Of a stretch of 44,908 nucleotides of DNA, positions 1-8,959 are shown piece after piece (positions within the stretch are counted from its first letter, which is position 1; every line of letters starts with the position of its first letter). The notes beneath the pieces were generated by a model, which saw only the letters and a program-made list of their open reading frames with translations, ran no database searches and was not told the DNA's origin. Position numbers and translations under genes: made by a program. The stretch covers positions 1-44,908 of the forward strand of contig JAQXAY010000097.1 in NCBI GenBank assembly GCA_029252685.1, read 5' to 3'. The stretch comes from Saprospiraceae bacterium. GTDB taxonomy: Bacteria; Bacteroidota; Bacteroidia; Chitinophagales; Saprospiraceae.

Positions 1-40
1 TTTAAATATAAGTTATATCCATTTAAAACTACACTAAAAG

Positions 41-1723
41 ATGAAAGTCCAAAACCGTCTCAATTCTAGAGGGATTTTCCAATTGCTGTTTGCAATTGGA
101 TGTTGTATCCCTTTACTAACCTTCTCTTCATGTCAACAGGACAATGATGAAGACTGGTCCCCTATTATCGCTGCACCTCTTGTGAATTCAACAATGTCTG
201 TCTCTGATCTTTTGGAGCAATTGACTATGGATTCAATATTTGATGTAAATGCGACAGGTTTATTGTCATTAAATTTCCAATCAGAACTTTTTGATTATAA
301 GCCTACGGATGTTTTAAACTTCGATTACGGAGCAAGTCCAATAATTGGAGCAATAGAAAATACACCAGCCTTAGAGATGTTGATCAATCAAAATGGTGAA
401 CATCAACTTGCATTGCCTACGAGTGTTTTTGCATTCAATCCGGAAGTTCAAAATGAGGATGGTAGTAATTTTGAGGTAAAAATCGATTCGTTATACTTAT
501 ATGAGAGTGCAATGATATTCAATTTTTCTAGTGATTTCGGTCATGCGGGAAGAATTGATATTGAAATACCCCATTTATTTGATTCAGAGGGAAATCACTT
601 TGACGAATCTATTGAGTGGAGTGAAAGTCCAGATGAAGCTATAACAGATGCTAAGATTTTTGATCTTGATGGATATTTTCTTGACATGACGAAGTCTGAA
701 GAAAGTGACACCATATACAATAGATTCGATATAGACGTATCTGTTGTGATTATGAATACTATTCCTAATTATGATATTGAAGACGATGCAAGCTTAGACT
801 TTACAGTTGAAATTGCTGATATGAACTTTGAACTTGCTTATGGTGATTTCGGTTCTGGTAACTTTCCACTTGGAAAGGATACTATAGAATTTAATCCGTT
901 TGAGGAATTTGGTGATGCTGATTTTTACTTAGCAGATCCTACGCTAACCTTGGAAATTACTAGTGGAATTGGTTTGCAAAACATGAATTCCTTCGTGCAG
1001 CAGTTAGTTTATATTGACACAGATGGTAACGAGAATGAAATCTTGTTTAATCCAACATCTGTACAACCTACACTTACTGCTCCGACAGTGGTAGGTGAGA
1101 CTGTAACGACTTTCCGAAAACTAACCAATGAAGATGGTTATATATCTGAATTACTATCTCCTACAGAAAAGGATTTGGTCTACGAAATTTTTGCAGTGAT
1201 CAATAATAATTCAAACGGAGAGCAAAGTTTCATCCATAGAGATTTTGGAATAGCAGCAAATTTGGATGTAGAGATTCCTCTTTACGGTCGTGTTGGTAAC
1301 ATCAATTTTAATGATACCCTGGAGTTTGATTTGGGTTCTAATTTATCTCAAATCGATAGCTTAACCATTAAGACAAATATGGAAAGTTATTTTCCTGCAA
1401 ATGCTTATCTGCAGGTTTATTTCTTAGATGAGAATTATAGCCTTACGGACTCTTTATACTCGGGAGGAATTGATCTTCCCTTGATCGCAGCGCCTGAATT
1501 AGGTGCTGATGGTAGGCCTTTGAGTGATGAAGCATTGCTTACTACCAAAGAGGCAAATGTTATTCCTTCAACTATTACCAATATTGTTGAGAGTAAATAT
1601 ATCGTGTTAAAATATTCCTTCGAATCTGCCAACTTCGACGATGAGGCTAATGTGAAGATTTTTGAGGATTATTATATAAATGCAAAGGTTGGTTTTCAGG
1701 CTACTGGAAAAATTGACTTTTAA
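41..1723 (+). CDS. Large outer-membrane/surface lipoprotein, function unknown
   Basis: This 560-residue protein begins with a basic stretch and a hydrophobic segment ending in a lipobox (FSSC), so Cys31 is the likely lipidated residue. The residues after it are acidic (QQDNDEDW), which resembles the acidic lipoprotein export signals described for Flavobacteriia and suggests surface display; that is inference. The rest is acidic and beta-rich in appearance, with repeated 'IDSLYLYESAMIFNFSS'-like strands, and I recognise no enzyme motif. The stop is 17 bases before the start of the outer-membrane barrel gene, so the two are probably co-transcribed and the proteins may be partners. The start is near the window edge, so an upstream operon member cannot be excluded. 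The reading frame is certain; the function is unknown. Confidence 0.85.
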   Translation: MKVQNRLNSRGIFQLLFAIGCCIPLLTFSSCQQDNDEDWSPIIAAPLVNSTMSVSDLLEQLTMDSIFDVNATGLLSLNFQSELFDYKPTDVLNFDYGASPIIGAIENTPALEMLINQNGEHQLALPTSVFAFNPEVQNEDGSNFEVKIDSLYLYESAMIFNFSSDFGHAGRIDIEIPHLFDSEGNHFDESIEWSESPDEAITDAKIFDLDGYFLDMTKSEESDTIYNRFDIDVSVVIMNTIPNYDIEDDASLDFTVEIADMNFELAYGDFGSGNFPLGKDTIEFNPFEEFGDADFYLADPTLTLEITSGIGLQNMNSFVQQLVYIDTDGNENEILFNPTSVQPTLTAPTVVGETVTTFRKLTNEDGYISELLSPTEKDLVYEIFAVINNNSNGEQSFIHRDFGIAANLDVEIPLYGRVGNINFNDTLEFDLGSNLSQIDSLTIKTNMESYFPANAYLQVYFLDENYSLTDSLYSGGIDLPLIAAPELGADGRPLSDEALLTTKEANVIPSTITNIVESKYIVLKYSFESANFDDEANVKIFEDYYINAKVGFQATGKIDF

Positions 1724-1740
1724 CACCCAATATCATTAAA

Positions 1741-4017
1741 ATGAAAAACTTTAAATATATACTGGCAAGTATATTTTTGCTTGCCCAATTAGCCCTATTT
1801 GGACAACAGGACATGATCTTGTACCAATTAAGAAGCTTGAATCAGAGTTCTTATCTAAATCCTGCATTTAGTGGGGATTCAAAAGTGTCTATTGGGATTC
1901 CGGGAATCTCTTCATTTTACTTTGCTTACAACAATAATGCATTTCAGGCTAACGATGTATTCTCTTCCGATCTTGACCTAAGTGTTAATGGTCTATTGAA
2001 TAATATGCCGAGTGCTAATGAATTTGTTGATGCGCTTTTAGATCCAGGAAGTATCACTAGTAATTTGACAGATAGGAATTATCTAATGACTAATTTTCAG
2101 GTGGATTTATTCCACCTTAAGATCAATAAAGGAAAACATAGTTTTGGCTTTAATGTCACAGAGAAGGTAAACGCCATGATTGTTTTTCCAAAGAGTTTAT
2201 TTGAACTGATCCAAAATGGAAATGGCGGAGCAAATCTTGGTCAGACTATTTCAGTAAATGGACTAGGACCAGATTTTAGTCATTATAGAGAATTTGGGTT
2301 CTCATATAGTCAGATAGTAAATCAAAAACTAAGCTTTGGTGGTCGTTTCAAAATCCTCAGCGGGATGGAGAATGTATCTTTCTCTAAAAGTCATTTTGGA
2401 TGGACAACGAGTGAGTTGGATTATAGCTGGGACATTACAGGATCTTATACATTAAATACTTCTGGTGTTACAAATGTGATGGACTTTGAGGATCTGCTTA
2501 TGGGAAAAGGAAATAGAGGTTTTGGCTTAGATCTTGGCGCTAGCTATCAAGTTAATGATCAATTGAATCTTTCTGCTTCAATTACGGATTTAGGCTTTAT
2601 CAATTGGTCTAATGATAATATGATTGTTTCGACCGATGATTTCAGTATAGACTTTGACGGAGTTGATGTTTTTAGTTTGAATGATTCGACTGATATTGGT
2701 AGTCTTTTTACAGATGTATACGAAAGTGCTATTGATTCCATAAACGGACAAATGGATTCAACATCTACTTATAATACACGACTACATCCAAGAGTATTAA
2801 TAGGTGGAAATTATTCTATCAATAATAAATTAAACCTTGGTCTTTTATTGCAGGGGCAATTTTATGGTCCCGTGACCAAATACGGAGCATCAGTATCCGC
2901 TAATTATCAGGTATTGCCATCCTTGTCAGCAGTAGCATCATATACAGTTACAGATAAATCTTACAATAATGTTGGGTTCGGTATGATGTGGGATAAAGGA
3001 TTTGTGCAGATCTATGCCATCACAGATAATATCTTAGGCCTTAATATATCTAATACACAGAATGTGCATGCCCGTTTGGGGATAAACATAGCACTTGGAA
3101 GCAGAAACCCTAAACCTGTAGAACTTAAGGGCGACGATGTTGCTCCTATTATGGTCTCAGAAACGGAGGAGACTGACAGTGTTGAAGATCTTGGTTTTGG
3201 TGATCTACCTCCAGTAGATCTTCCTGCAGAGGTAGAAGAGCCAGAGGTTGAAACATTCTATGAACTCTTCTGTGAGGTTATTGATGCAGATACTGAACTT
3301 GAATTGACGGGATTCATTGTTGAGGTATATAAGAAGGAGATTGGTGGTGCGGAAGTAATGTCATCAAATAGGCCTTATAATTCTGGTGCCTTCCTGAAGC
3401 AATTTGAGCGTGAAACAATTCAACGAATTGTGGTAAAGAAAGCTGGATTTGAGGACGGTGAATTATTTATATTCCCTGATGATGTTGGTGATAAGCCAGA
3501 AATAAGAGAAACGATTTCTTTAATTCCTATGGAAAGGATGGTTGTAGAAGAAGAAGAGTCGGTTGCAATGGTTAGTGCGTTCGAGTTAACAGCAAGGACG
3601 AGTCTTAGGTCTGAAGCAAGCTCAACTTCAATTGTGTTAGAACGTATTTCAGAAGGTACAATTATGGAGGTGCTGGAAGAAACGAATAAATACTGGTGGA
3701 AAGTGAATTTAAATGGTAAGGAAGGCTATGTGAAGGCTTCTTATTTAATTGAATCTGAGCAACAAATCAATGCATCAGAGACGGTAGATCAGCCAGTTAG
3801 GAATTACACTACATCCTCTGAAAGTGGAACTGGAAGTTATTATTTCTTGATTGAGAAAACCAGTTTACGTTCAGAGCCAACATCTTCATCTGCTGTGATG
3901 CTTAGATTTGTATCTGGAGATGAAGTTGAACTGGTAGAAAAAACAACCAAATATTGGTGGAAGGTTATTTTTGACGGTAAGGTTGGTTTTGTTAAAGCTG
4001 CCAAACTGGAAGAATAA
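1741..4017 (+). CDS. Outer-membrane beta-barrel protein (DUF5723-like) with two C-terminal SH3 domains
   Basis: The protein has 758 residues. Residues 1-22 are a signal peptide (ends ALFGQQ). Residues about 25-460 resemble the Bacteroidota DUF5723/PorP-like barrel family: an early 'YLNPAFSGDSKVSIGIPGIS' segment, many alternating strands, and terminal 'ARLGINIALGSR'. An acidic linker follows, then a carboxypeptidase-regulatory-like fold (about 505-595) with the phrase 'VVKKAGFEDGELFIFP'. Two bacterial SH3 domains end the chain (about 615-675 and 700-757), each with TSLRSE and KYWWKV signatures. Bacterial SH3 domains often bind cell-wall peptides, so the barrel may be tied to peptidoglycan from the periplasmic side; this is inference. 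It lies 17 bases after the lipoprotein gene and converges on an NlpC/P60 hydrolase that also carries SH3-like modules. The family name is from memory, not a search. Confidence 0.85.
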   Translation: MKNFKYILASIFLLAQLALFGQQDMILYQLRSLNQSSYLNPAFSGDSKVSIGIPGISSFYFAYNNNAFQANDVFSSDLDLSVNGLLNNMPSANEFVDALLDPGSITSNLTDRNYLMTNFQVDLFHLKINKGKHSFGFNVTEKVNAMIVFPKSLFELIQNGNGGANLGQTISVNGLGPDFSHYREFGFSYSQIVNQKLSFGGRFKILSGMENVSFSKSHFGWTTSELDYSWDITGSYTLNTSGVTNVMDFEDLLMGKGNRGFGLDLGASYQVNDQLNLSASITDLGFINWSNDNMIVSTDDFSIDFDGVDVFSLNDSTDIGSLFTDVYESAIDSINGQMDSTSTYNTRLHPRVLIGGNYSINNKLNLGLLLQGQFYGPVTKYGASVSANYQVLPSLSAVASYTVTDKSYNNVGFGMMWDKGFVQIYAITDNILGLNISNTQNVHARLGINIALGSRNPKPVELKGDDVAPIMVSETEETDSVEDLGFGDLPPVDLPAEVEEPEVETFYELFCEVIDADTELELTGFIVEVYKKEIGGAEVMSSNRPYNSGAFLKQFERETIQRIVVKKAGFEDGELFIFPDDVGDKPEIRETISLIPMERMVVEEEESVAMVSAFELTARTSLRSEASSTSIVLERISEGTIMEVLEETNKYWWKVNLNGKEGYVKASYLIESEQQINASETVDQPVRNYTTSSESGTGSYYFLIEKTSLRSEPTSSSAVMLRFVSGDEVELVEKTTKYWWKVIFDGKVGFVKAAKLEE

Positions 4018-4035
4018 GAACTTATTCCAAGAGAT

Positions 4036-4074
4036 AAAAAAAGCCCTGATCATTTTTGATCAGGGCTTTTTTTA
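4036..4074. terminator. Bidirectional rho-independent terminator
   Basis: A perfect 12-bp stem (AAGCCCTGATCA at 4041-4052 with TGATCAGGGCTT at 4057-4068) encloses a TTTT loop and is flanked by an A run on the left and a T run on the right. It therefore works for both converging genes, the barrel gene ending at 4017 and the NlpC/P60 gene, whose stop codon begins at 4072 inside the T run. Confidence 0.93.
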
Positions 4075-5235
4075 TAATTTATGTGCATAAGTACCAATAC
4101 AATCATTATTTATTCGCTTTGCTCGAATAAAGGTTTCAAGTCTATCAGGGGCAAATATTTCACTTGATGGATCAAGACTTTGAATTTTCACTTCCCCAGA
4201 GGCGTGAATAAATGAGGCATTATTAAGATAGATGGCTACATGTGTAATCCGTTCTTTTTTATTATTACTGGCCTTTTTACCAAAGAAAAGAAGATCACCT
4301 TGTTTAAGGTTTTCAAAACCATTGCTCGTATCAATAGTTTCGCCGCATTGTACCTGTTGAGATGCGTCCCTAGGTAGTTGCATACCGTTTAGTAGAAAAA
4401 TATTTTTAGTGAATCCACTACAATCAAATCCTTTTGTCGAAGTGCCTCCCCAAACATATGGTATGCCCATGTAAGTTTTAGCAATTCCAATTATAGATTC
4501 AGAGTTTGGCAGCATATTTTTCCAATCACTAGACCTTAAAATTTGTAAATCGTAAGCGAAACCAATTTGCCCGTCAGGCAACTTAATTTTCTGTTGCTTA
4601 TTAATAGGCTCATCTATAAGACTAATAATATTTGCTGCTACCAATTCCGTGATGATCTGGCCTTGCTCATTATAAACGTCTAGATTCTTGTTTAGGACAA
4701 AGGCCCTCTCGGAGCTATTCCATACATCTAAATCCGCTTCAGAATAGCTTGTAATTGATAGGGATTCCATCCATCCAAGGTATCCGTCTACAAGTTGGAC
4801 ATAAAACCAGTCGCCTTCTTTTTTTAAGATGCTCACAGGTTGACCTAAAAGCCCTTGACTTACTAACTCCGAGGAATGTTTTGCTGCTCCCCTTAGTTGC
4901 GCTGTGGAAACTCGGATCAATCCGTAAGGCTCAAGTATAGATTCGTCGGGGAGTAATTTAATTTGGTGCTCGATATTGTTTTCCGAAAAGATTTCAAGTA
5001 TTGTTTTGTGAGCAACAGCATTGGATAGTTCTCCTTGCCAGAAGCCGGTAGAACTATCTTGTTGTACATCAAATACACAAACCCGTTTATCTGGGCATAC
5101 CGATTTACGGAGATTATCCACAAAGTTCAAGGGATTGAATACATCATCTTTTAGCTTAGCGTCTTGCTCCTCTTTGCAGGATAGCGCACTAAGTCCAAAT
5201 AGACTTATCAAGAAACCTATTTTGATTTTATTCAT
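4072..5235 (-). CDS. NlpC/P60 family peptidoglycan hydrolase, SH3-containing lipoprotein
   Basis: I place the start at the ATG at 5233-5235, giving 387 residues. From there a signal peptide leads to a lipobox (ALSC, Cys20); a longer frame would need a TTG at 5265 and would bury the signal. SH3-like modules occupy about 95-155 and 165-240. The C-terminal NlpC/P60 domain (about 250-375) shows 'GIPYVWGGTSTKGFDCSGF' with catalytic Cys272, the histidine in ITHVAIYL and the following FIHASG motif. Such enzymes cut gamma-D-glutamyl-diaminopimelate bonds in stem peptides, and the SH3 parts position the substrate. The start overlaps the stop of the amidase gene by 8 bases, so translation of the two wall hydrolases is probably coupled. 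The residues after the lipid Cys are acidic (KEEQD). Confidence 0.93.
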   Translation of the reverse strand: MNKIKIGFLISLFGLSALSCKEEQDAKLKDDVFNPLNFVDNLRKSVCPDKRVCVFDVQQDSSTGFWQGELSNAVAHKTILEIFSENNIEHQIKLLPDESILEPYGLIRVSTAQLRGAAKHSSELVSQGLLGQPVSILKKEGDWFYVQLVDGYLGWMESLSITSYSEADLDVWNSSERAFVLNKNLDVYNEQGQIITELVAANIISLIDEPINKQQKIKLPDGQIGFAYDLQILRSSDWKNMLPNSESIIGIAKTYMGIPYVWGGTSTKGFDCSGFTKNIFLLNGMQLPRDASQQVQCGETIDTSNGFENLKQGDLLFFGKKASNNKKERITHVAIYLNNASFIHASGEVKIQSLDPSSEIFAPDRLETFIRAKRINNDCIGTYAHKL

Positions 5236-6778
5236 TGACTTTAATAATTTTGATACTTTTCTCAAAAGAGTCTGTTTTTAAATGTACAAAGTAAATACCT
5301 GCTGGCCAGTCTTGGCCATTGATTGTTGTGGAAGACTCATTAACATGATTGGAAGTATGGACTAGCTTTCCTGTTTGATCTAAAATACGCATATATAGTG
5401 GGTCTTTCCCAGGATATTCTACGTTTATTGTACGCTTGAATACGGTAGGATAGACTTCTACTCGATCCAAATAAGCTGGAGTAATGGTTTCAGAGGTAAT
5501 CTGTACTTGAGCAATATTTGAATAAATAGAGGTGTCCTGAGGGTTTGCCGCCAGTACTCTGTATTCAAGAGTTTGATCATCAAGTTGAGTTAGATCAACA
5601 AAGGTGGTGGTATTTGACTCTGTGGTGCCTATGGGATAGAAATAAGAACTTGCTTCTATTTTTCGCTCAATGACAAAATTGGATTCATTGTTTGATTGAT
5701 CGGTCCAATTAAGTTCTACGCTTCCGTCATTCACTTCGGCTGCTGTTAATTGGATGGGAGGAAGTATATTATTGCAAGTGGTATTTATCTCTTGGGCTAT
5801 ACTATCTCTTAGGTTAGGAATTAACTCATAGAGCATATCTCCTGGGCAGGCTGTTGCACATCCATCTCTATGTCCAGATACAACAAATATTTCTTCATCT
5901 GATGGTGGATGGTAAGAAAGGCCGACTGGGTCTATGTCTTCTTGGCAGGATTTCCAGGCAAAAAGCCTTTTTAGGGATTCCATAGACGCTGTTGTTGGCG
6001 CTACATCTGTGTAAGTACCTAAAATACAAATACCCATCGTATTACCATTTTTACCACAGAAGTGTGCACCTTGAATATTGTTAGCACGACCTTCGTAGAC
6101 AACCCCATTAGGATCTATAAGCCAATTATAGCCAATATCATCCCACCCGTTTGTATTTACGTGGTAATTCCATATTGAATATACAACTGCTGACCAGTCG
6201 GAGGATGTATTTGCGCCTGCCGTGTGGTGGATGATAAGGTGACTAACCTCAGTAATGATAGGTGTTATGTCAACCGGACAATTAGAGCTTTGGCACCATT
6301 GGTCTCTGCCTTTAAAAGCGGGCTGAGGGCATGGACAATCTGCTGTTTCTTGTCCTCTTACTAGAGAAAGACCACTTATGGAGTTGTTGGGATAAAATAA
6401 GTGAACTTCATCGCCCTGTTCAGGATAGTAGTTCATTAGGCGAAGTTCAATATGTTTAGTAGAATTTGGGAGGAAGATTAGGCTACTGATATCCCTTTCT
6501 GGATTCATATTGTGACTGTCATTTTTGAGCGTAAACCAGTCTGTTATTTCTGTTTTGCTTTTGAGTCTATACTGAATTTTATCAATGCTGTTCACTTTTG
6601 ATTTGATGGCGAAGCTTACAAAAGGAGAATCTTCCGCTCTTTTGTCAATGGCTACAGTAAGGATATTTTTTTCGTAGGTCTTTAATTCATGAAACCCGAA
6701 TACAGACATTTGTTCGGGAGATTGTCCGAAGGTTAGGATACTAATAGAGAGTAGGACGAATAAAAAAAGGGATTTCAT
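5228..6778 (-). CDS. N-acetylmuramoyl-L-alanine amidase (PGRP/amidase_2 type) with T9SS type A sorting domain
   Basis: The protein has 516 residues. A signal peptide (residues 1-19, ending TFGQS) precedes a beta-rich N-terminal region. The amidase/peptidoglycan-recognition domain spans about 150-335 and shows expected zinc-site signatures: 'SHLIIHHTAG', 'GYNWLIDPNGVVYEGR', 'GICILGTY', 'VSGHRDG' and 'TACPGD'. A fibronectin type III domain follows (about 345-430), then a T9SS type A C-terminal domain (about 438-516: 'VEVYPTVFKRTINVEY', 'ILDQTGKLV', 'PAGIYFVHL'). The sorting domain indicates export across the outer membrane, so the enzyme probably acts on foreign or shed peptidoglycan or stays at the surface. 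Codons 1-6 are part of the prfA terminator hairpin. The downstream NlpC/P60 gene overlaps it by 8 bases. Confidence 0.93.
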   Translation of the reverse strand: MKSLFLFVLLSISILTFGQSPEQMSVFGFHELKTYEKNILTVAIDKRAEDSPFVSFAIKSKVNSIDKIQYRLKSKTEITDWFTLKNDSHNMNPERDISSLIFLPNSTKHIELRLMNYYPEQGDEVHLFYPNNSISGLSLVRGQETADCPCPQPAFKGRDQWCQSSNCPVDITPIITEVSHLIIHHTAGANTSSDWSAVVYSIWNYHVNTNGWDDIGYNWLIDPNGVVYEGRANNIQGAHFCGKNGNTMGICILGTYTDVAPTTASMESLKRLFAWKSCQEDIDPVGLSYHPPSDEEIFVVSGHRDGCATACPGDMLYELIPNLRDSIAQEINTTCNNILPPIQLTAAEVNDGSVELNWTDQSNNESNFVIERKIEASSYFYPIGTTESNTTTFVDLTQLDDQTLEYRVLAANPQDTSIYSNIAQVQITSETITPAYLDRVEVYPTVFKRTINVEYPGKDPLYMRILDQTGKLVHTSNHVNESSTTINGQDWPAGIYFVHLKTDSFEKSIKIIKVNE

Positions 6779-6812
6779 ATATTTTTAGTTAAATATAGAA
6801 AAATCCCTTTTT
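6762..6812 (-). terminator. prfA terminator overlapping the amidase start codon
   Basis: Read on the minus strand, AAAAAGGGATTT (6812-6801) pairs over 12 bp with AAATCCCTTTTT (6775-6764). The 25-base loop contains an inner ATATTT/AAATAT stem, and a T run follows. The shape is a rho-independent terminator for prfA, which ends at 6838. Its 3' arm is codons 2-5 of the amidase gene, whose ATG (6778-6776) sits at the edge of the loop. Confidence 0.75.
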
Positions 6813-6837
6813 ATAATGGAAACAGAATAGAGGCAGC

Positions 6838-7908
6838 CTAACTTTCTTCTTGTGCCTTTAACTTTTCTGTATTTTCTGCAACCTGCAGTGCTTCAATCAC
6901 ATCGGATAAGTTTCCTTCTATGATTTTGTCAAGACTATATAGCGTTAGGTTTATTCTGTGATCTGTAACTCTATTTTGCGGATAATTATAAGTTCTAATT
7001 TTACCTGAACGGTCCCCTGATCCAACCAAAGACCTACGTTTGCTTGCTACTTCGTTATTATGTTTTTCGCGTTGTGCGTCATATATTTTGGAATATAAAC
7101 GCTGGATCGCTATCTCTCTGTTCTTTATTTGTGAACGCCCGTCCGTGCTTTCAGATACTATTCCTGTAGGAAGGTGTGTGAATCGAACACCTGATTCTGT
7201 CTTGTTTACGTGCTGACCTCCTGCCCCACTAGATCTGAAGGTATCAACTTTTAGGTCGGCTTTATTAATGTTGATATCTTCCATTTCAAGCTTAGGCATG
7301 ACTACTACGGTTGCTGCAGACGTATGAACTCTTCCTTGAGATTCAGTTTTAGGAACGCGTTGTACGCGGTGGGCACCAGATTCAAACTTCAGGGTACCGA
7401 ATACATTTTCGCCGCTTATTTCTAGGACAATCTTAGAATAGCCTCCAACAGATCCTTCATTTATACTTACAACTTCTGTTTTGAAACCTCTATTCTCGAA
7501 GTACTTGGAATACATTCTATATAGATCCCCTGCAAAAATACTTGCTTCGTCCCCTCCCGTTCCAGATCTTATTTCGATGATCACATCTTTTGAATCCTCT
7601 GGGTCCTTTGGAATGAGCAGATATTTTATCTCTTCATTAAGCTCAACCTCTTTTTTCTTTAGTGTGGAAAGTTCCTCTTTGGCCATCTCCTGCATTTCAG
7701 GATCATTCTCTTTGAGCATCTCATGCGCTGCTTCAATTCCTTCCACGGTCTCTTTGTAGATTTTATATGCTTCTACGATTTCTTTTAATTCCTTGTAAGA
7801 CTGGCTGATTTTTTTGTACTTCGTCATATCCGCTATAATCTCAGGATCAGACATTTGTTCTTCCAAGTTTAGGAACCGTGAATATATTTCCTCTAATTTA
7901 TCGAGCAT
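6838..7908 (-). CDS. prfA: Peptide chain release factor 1
   Basis: The protein is 356 residues, the usual length for class I bacterial release factor 1. An N-terminal helical domain (MLDKLEEIYSRF and on) precedes the PCRF region and the peptidyl-tRNA hydrolysis domain with the universal GGQ motif at residues 230-232, in the context SSGAGGQHVNKTESGVR. RF1 reads UAA and UAG stop codons and releases the finished chain. RF1 and RF2 are close relatives; the length, the 'HRVQRVPKTESQGRVHTSAATV' block and the overall N-terminus fit RF1. A TATATTTG promoter box lies on the minus strand 61-68 bases upstream of the start. The gene is transcribed away from tsaB. Confidence 0.97.
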   Translation of the reverse strand: MLDKLEEIYSRFLNLEEQMSDPEIIADMTKYKKISQSYKELKEIVEAYKIYKETVEGIEAAHEMLKENDPEMQEMAKEELSTLKKKEVELNEEIKYLLIPKDPEDSKDVIIEIRSGTGGDEASIFAGDLYRMYSKYFENRGFKTEVVSINEGSVGGYSKIVLEISGENVFGTLKFESGAHRVQRVPKTESQGRVHTSAATVVVMPKLEMEDININKADLKVDTFRSSGAGGQHVNKTESGVRFTHLPTGIVSESTDGRSQIKNREIAIQRLYSKIYDAQREKHNNEVASKRRSLVGSGDRSGKIRTYNYPQNRVTDHRINLTLYSLDKIIEGNLSDVIEALQVAENTEKLKAQEES

Positions 7909-7968
7909 ATTAAGCTAATTTTTAGGATTTTGTCCATTAAATTTGTGGCTTTCAGACAAAAAGCATGG

Positions 7969-7976
7969 CAAATATA
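7969..7976 (-). promoter_or_regulatory. Bacteroidota-type -7 box for prfA
   Basis: The minus strand reads TATATTTG here, an exact match to the TAnnTTTG box of the Bacteroidota primary sigma factor. A transcript starting about 7 bases downstream would have a leader of roughly 54 bases before the prfA ATG. I see no clear -33 element. Confidence 0.6.
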
Positions 7977-8026
7977 AGATTTATCATTTAAGGTTAGGCC
8001 TTTGTAAAAGTAGAATACTAAAAATA

Positions 8027-8719
8027 ATGGCGAACATTCTTAATATAGAAACCTCCTCAAAAACCTGTTCTGTTGCTTTGAGTAAGCGGGACAAAGTAAT
8101 TGCTTCTCTAACAGCTGAGGGTACTTTCACACATGCAAAAGAGTTAACAACGCTCATAGATGATCTGTTGAAAGCAAATGACTTGAAGATTAATGATATA
8201 GATGCAGTTGCAGTAAATGCGGGTCCTGGGTCTTATACTGCCTTACGTGTTGGGTATTCTGTTGCCAAGGGATTGTGTTTTGGTGCGGATTTGAAGATGC
8301 TGGCGCATTCGTCTTTTGAAATTTTAAATAGTCAAGCAAAGCTGATGGATCAATTTTCTTCGCTGGATTGTATCGTTCCGGTGGTTGATGCCCGAAGAGA
8401 TGAGGTTTACATGATTGCATATGATGAAATCGGGTCGGAAATTATTGATGCTCAATCTTTTATTTTAGATGAAGAAGCTCTAAAAACAACAATTGGGACA
8501 AAAAAAAATATACTTATAATTGGGGATGCAGCAGAGAAGTCTAGAAACTACCTAAAAGGGGAGGAATTTAGCTTCAAAGAGGTAGCTATTATGGCCCCTA
8601 TGATGGCTTCCTTAAGTTGGGATAAATACCAGTCTTCAGACTTGGAAAATGTCGCGTATACTATACCTTTTTATCTAAAACCACCCAACATTGTAAAATC
8701 AAAAAAGAAGTATTTCTAG
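8027..8719 (+). CDS. tsaB: tRNA threonylcarbamoyladenosine biosynthesis protein TsaB
   Basis: I choose the ATG at 8027, giving 230 residues starting MANILNIETSSKTCSVALS, which is the typical TsaB N-terminus; the frame is open further upstream only through a TTG at 7943 with no family resemblance. The protein belongs to the ASKHA/Kae1-like fold: 'HAKELTTLIDDLL', 'VAVNAGPGSYTALRVGYSVAKGL', and 'VPVVDARRDEVYM'. TsaB pairs with TsaD and TsaE to place threonylcarbamoyl on A37 of ANN-decoding tRNAs. The C-terminus ends with the basic tail KSKKKYF. It is divergent from prfA and seems to be a single-gene unit. Confidence 0.95.
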   Translation: MANILNIETSSKTCSVALSKRDKVIASLTAEGTFTHAKELTTLIDDLLKANDLKINDIDAVAVNAGPGSYTALRVGYSVAKGLCFGADLKMLAHSSFEILNSQAKLMDQFSSLDCIVPVVDARRDEVYMIAYDEIGSEIIDAQSFILDEEALKTTIGTKKNILIIGDAAEKSRNYLKGEEFSFKEVAIMAPMMASLSWDKYQSSDLENVAYTIPFYLKPPNIVKSKKKYF

Positions 8720-8890
8720 TAAACACAAATATTTCTTTCCTTAATATTTGCATTGTACCCGACCTAGTAAATTTTTTACCTCTAAAAATGGCAAAATACA
8801 ATACAATATGAAAAAATAATATTAATTAAAGCCAACATTTAAGGTAAAAAAATTATTATTTTGTTTATAGCTTAAAAAACGATAGCAAAT

Positions 8891-8908
8891 TTATTCGCAT
8901 AAGAATAA
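8891..8908. promoter_or_regulatory. Imperfect palindrome upstream of first ArsR-type gene
   Basis: TTATTC and GAATAA (8891-8896 and 8903-8908) form an inverted repeat around GCATAA. The word AATTTATT occurs twice, at 8888-8895 and 8907-8914, 19 bases apart. The position, 52-69 bases before the first ArsR-type start, fits an autoregulatory operator, but this is inference from symmetry. The rest of the 240-base gap after tsaB (8720-8959) is very AT-rich and shows no gene. Confidence 0.4.
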
Positions 8909-8959
8909 TTTATTATCAGTGCTAAATTTTTTAATGAGAATACTATAAACACAACTATT

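Noticed and set aside
8726-8750. CAAATATT/AATATTTG hairpin after tsaB as a terminator
   Set aside because: The stem is almost all A:T and no T run follows on the plus strand.
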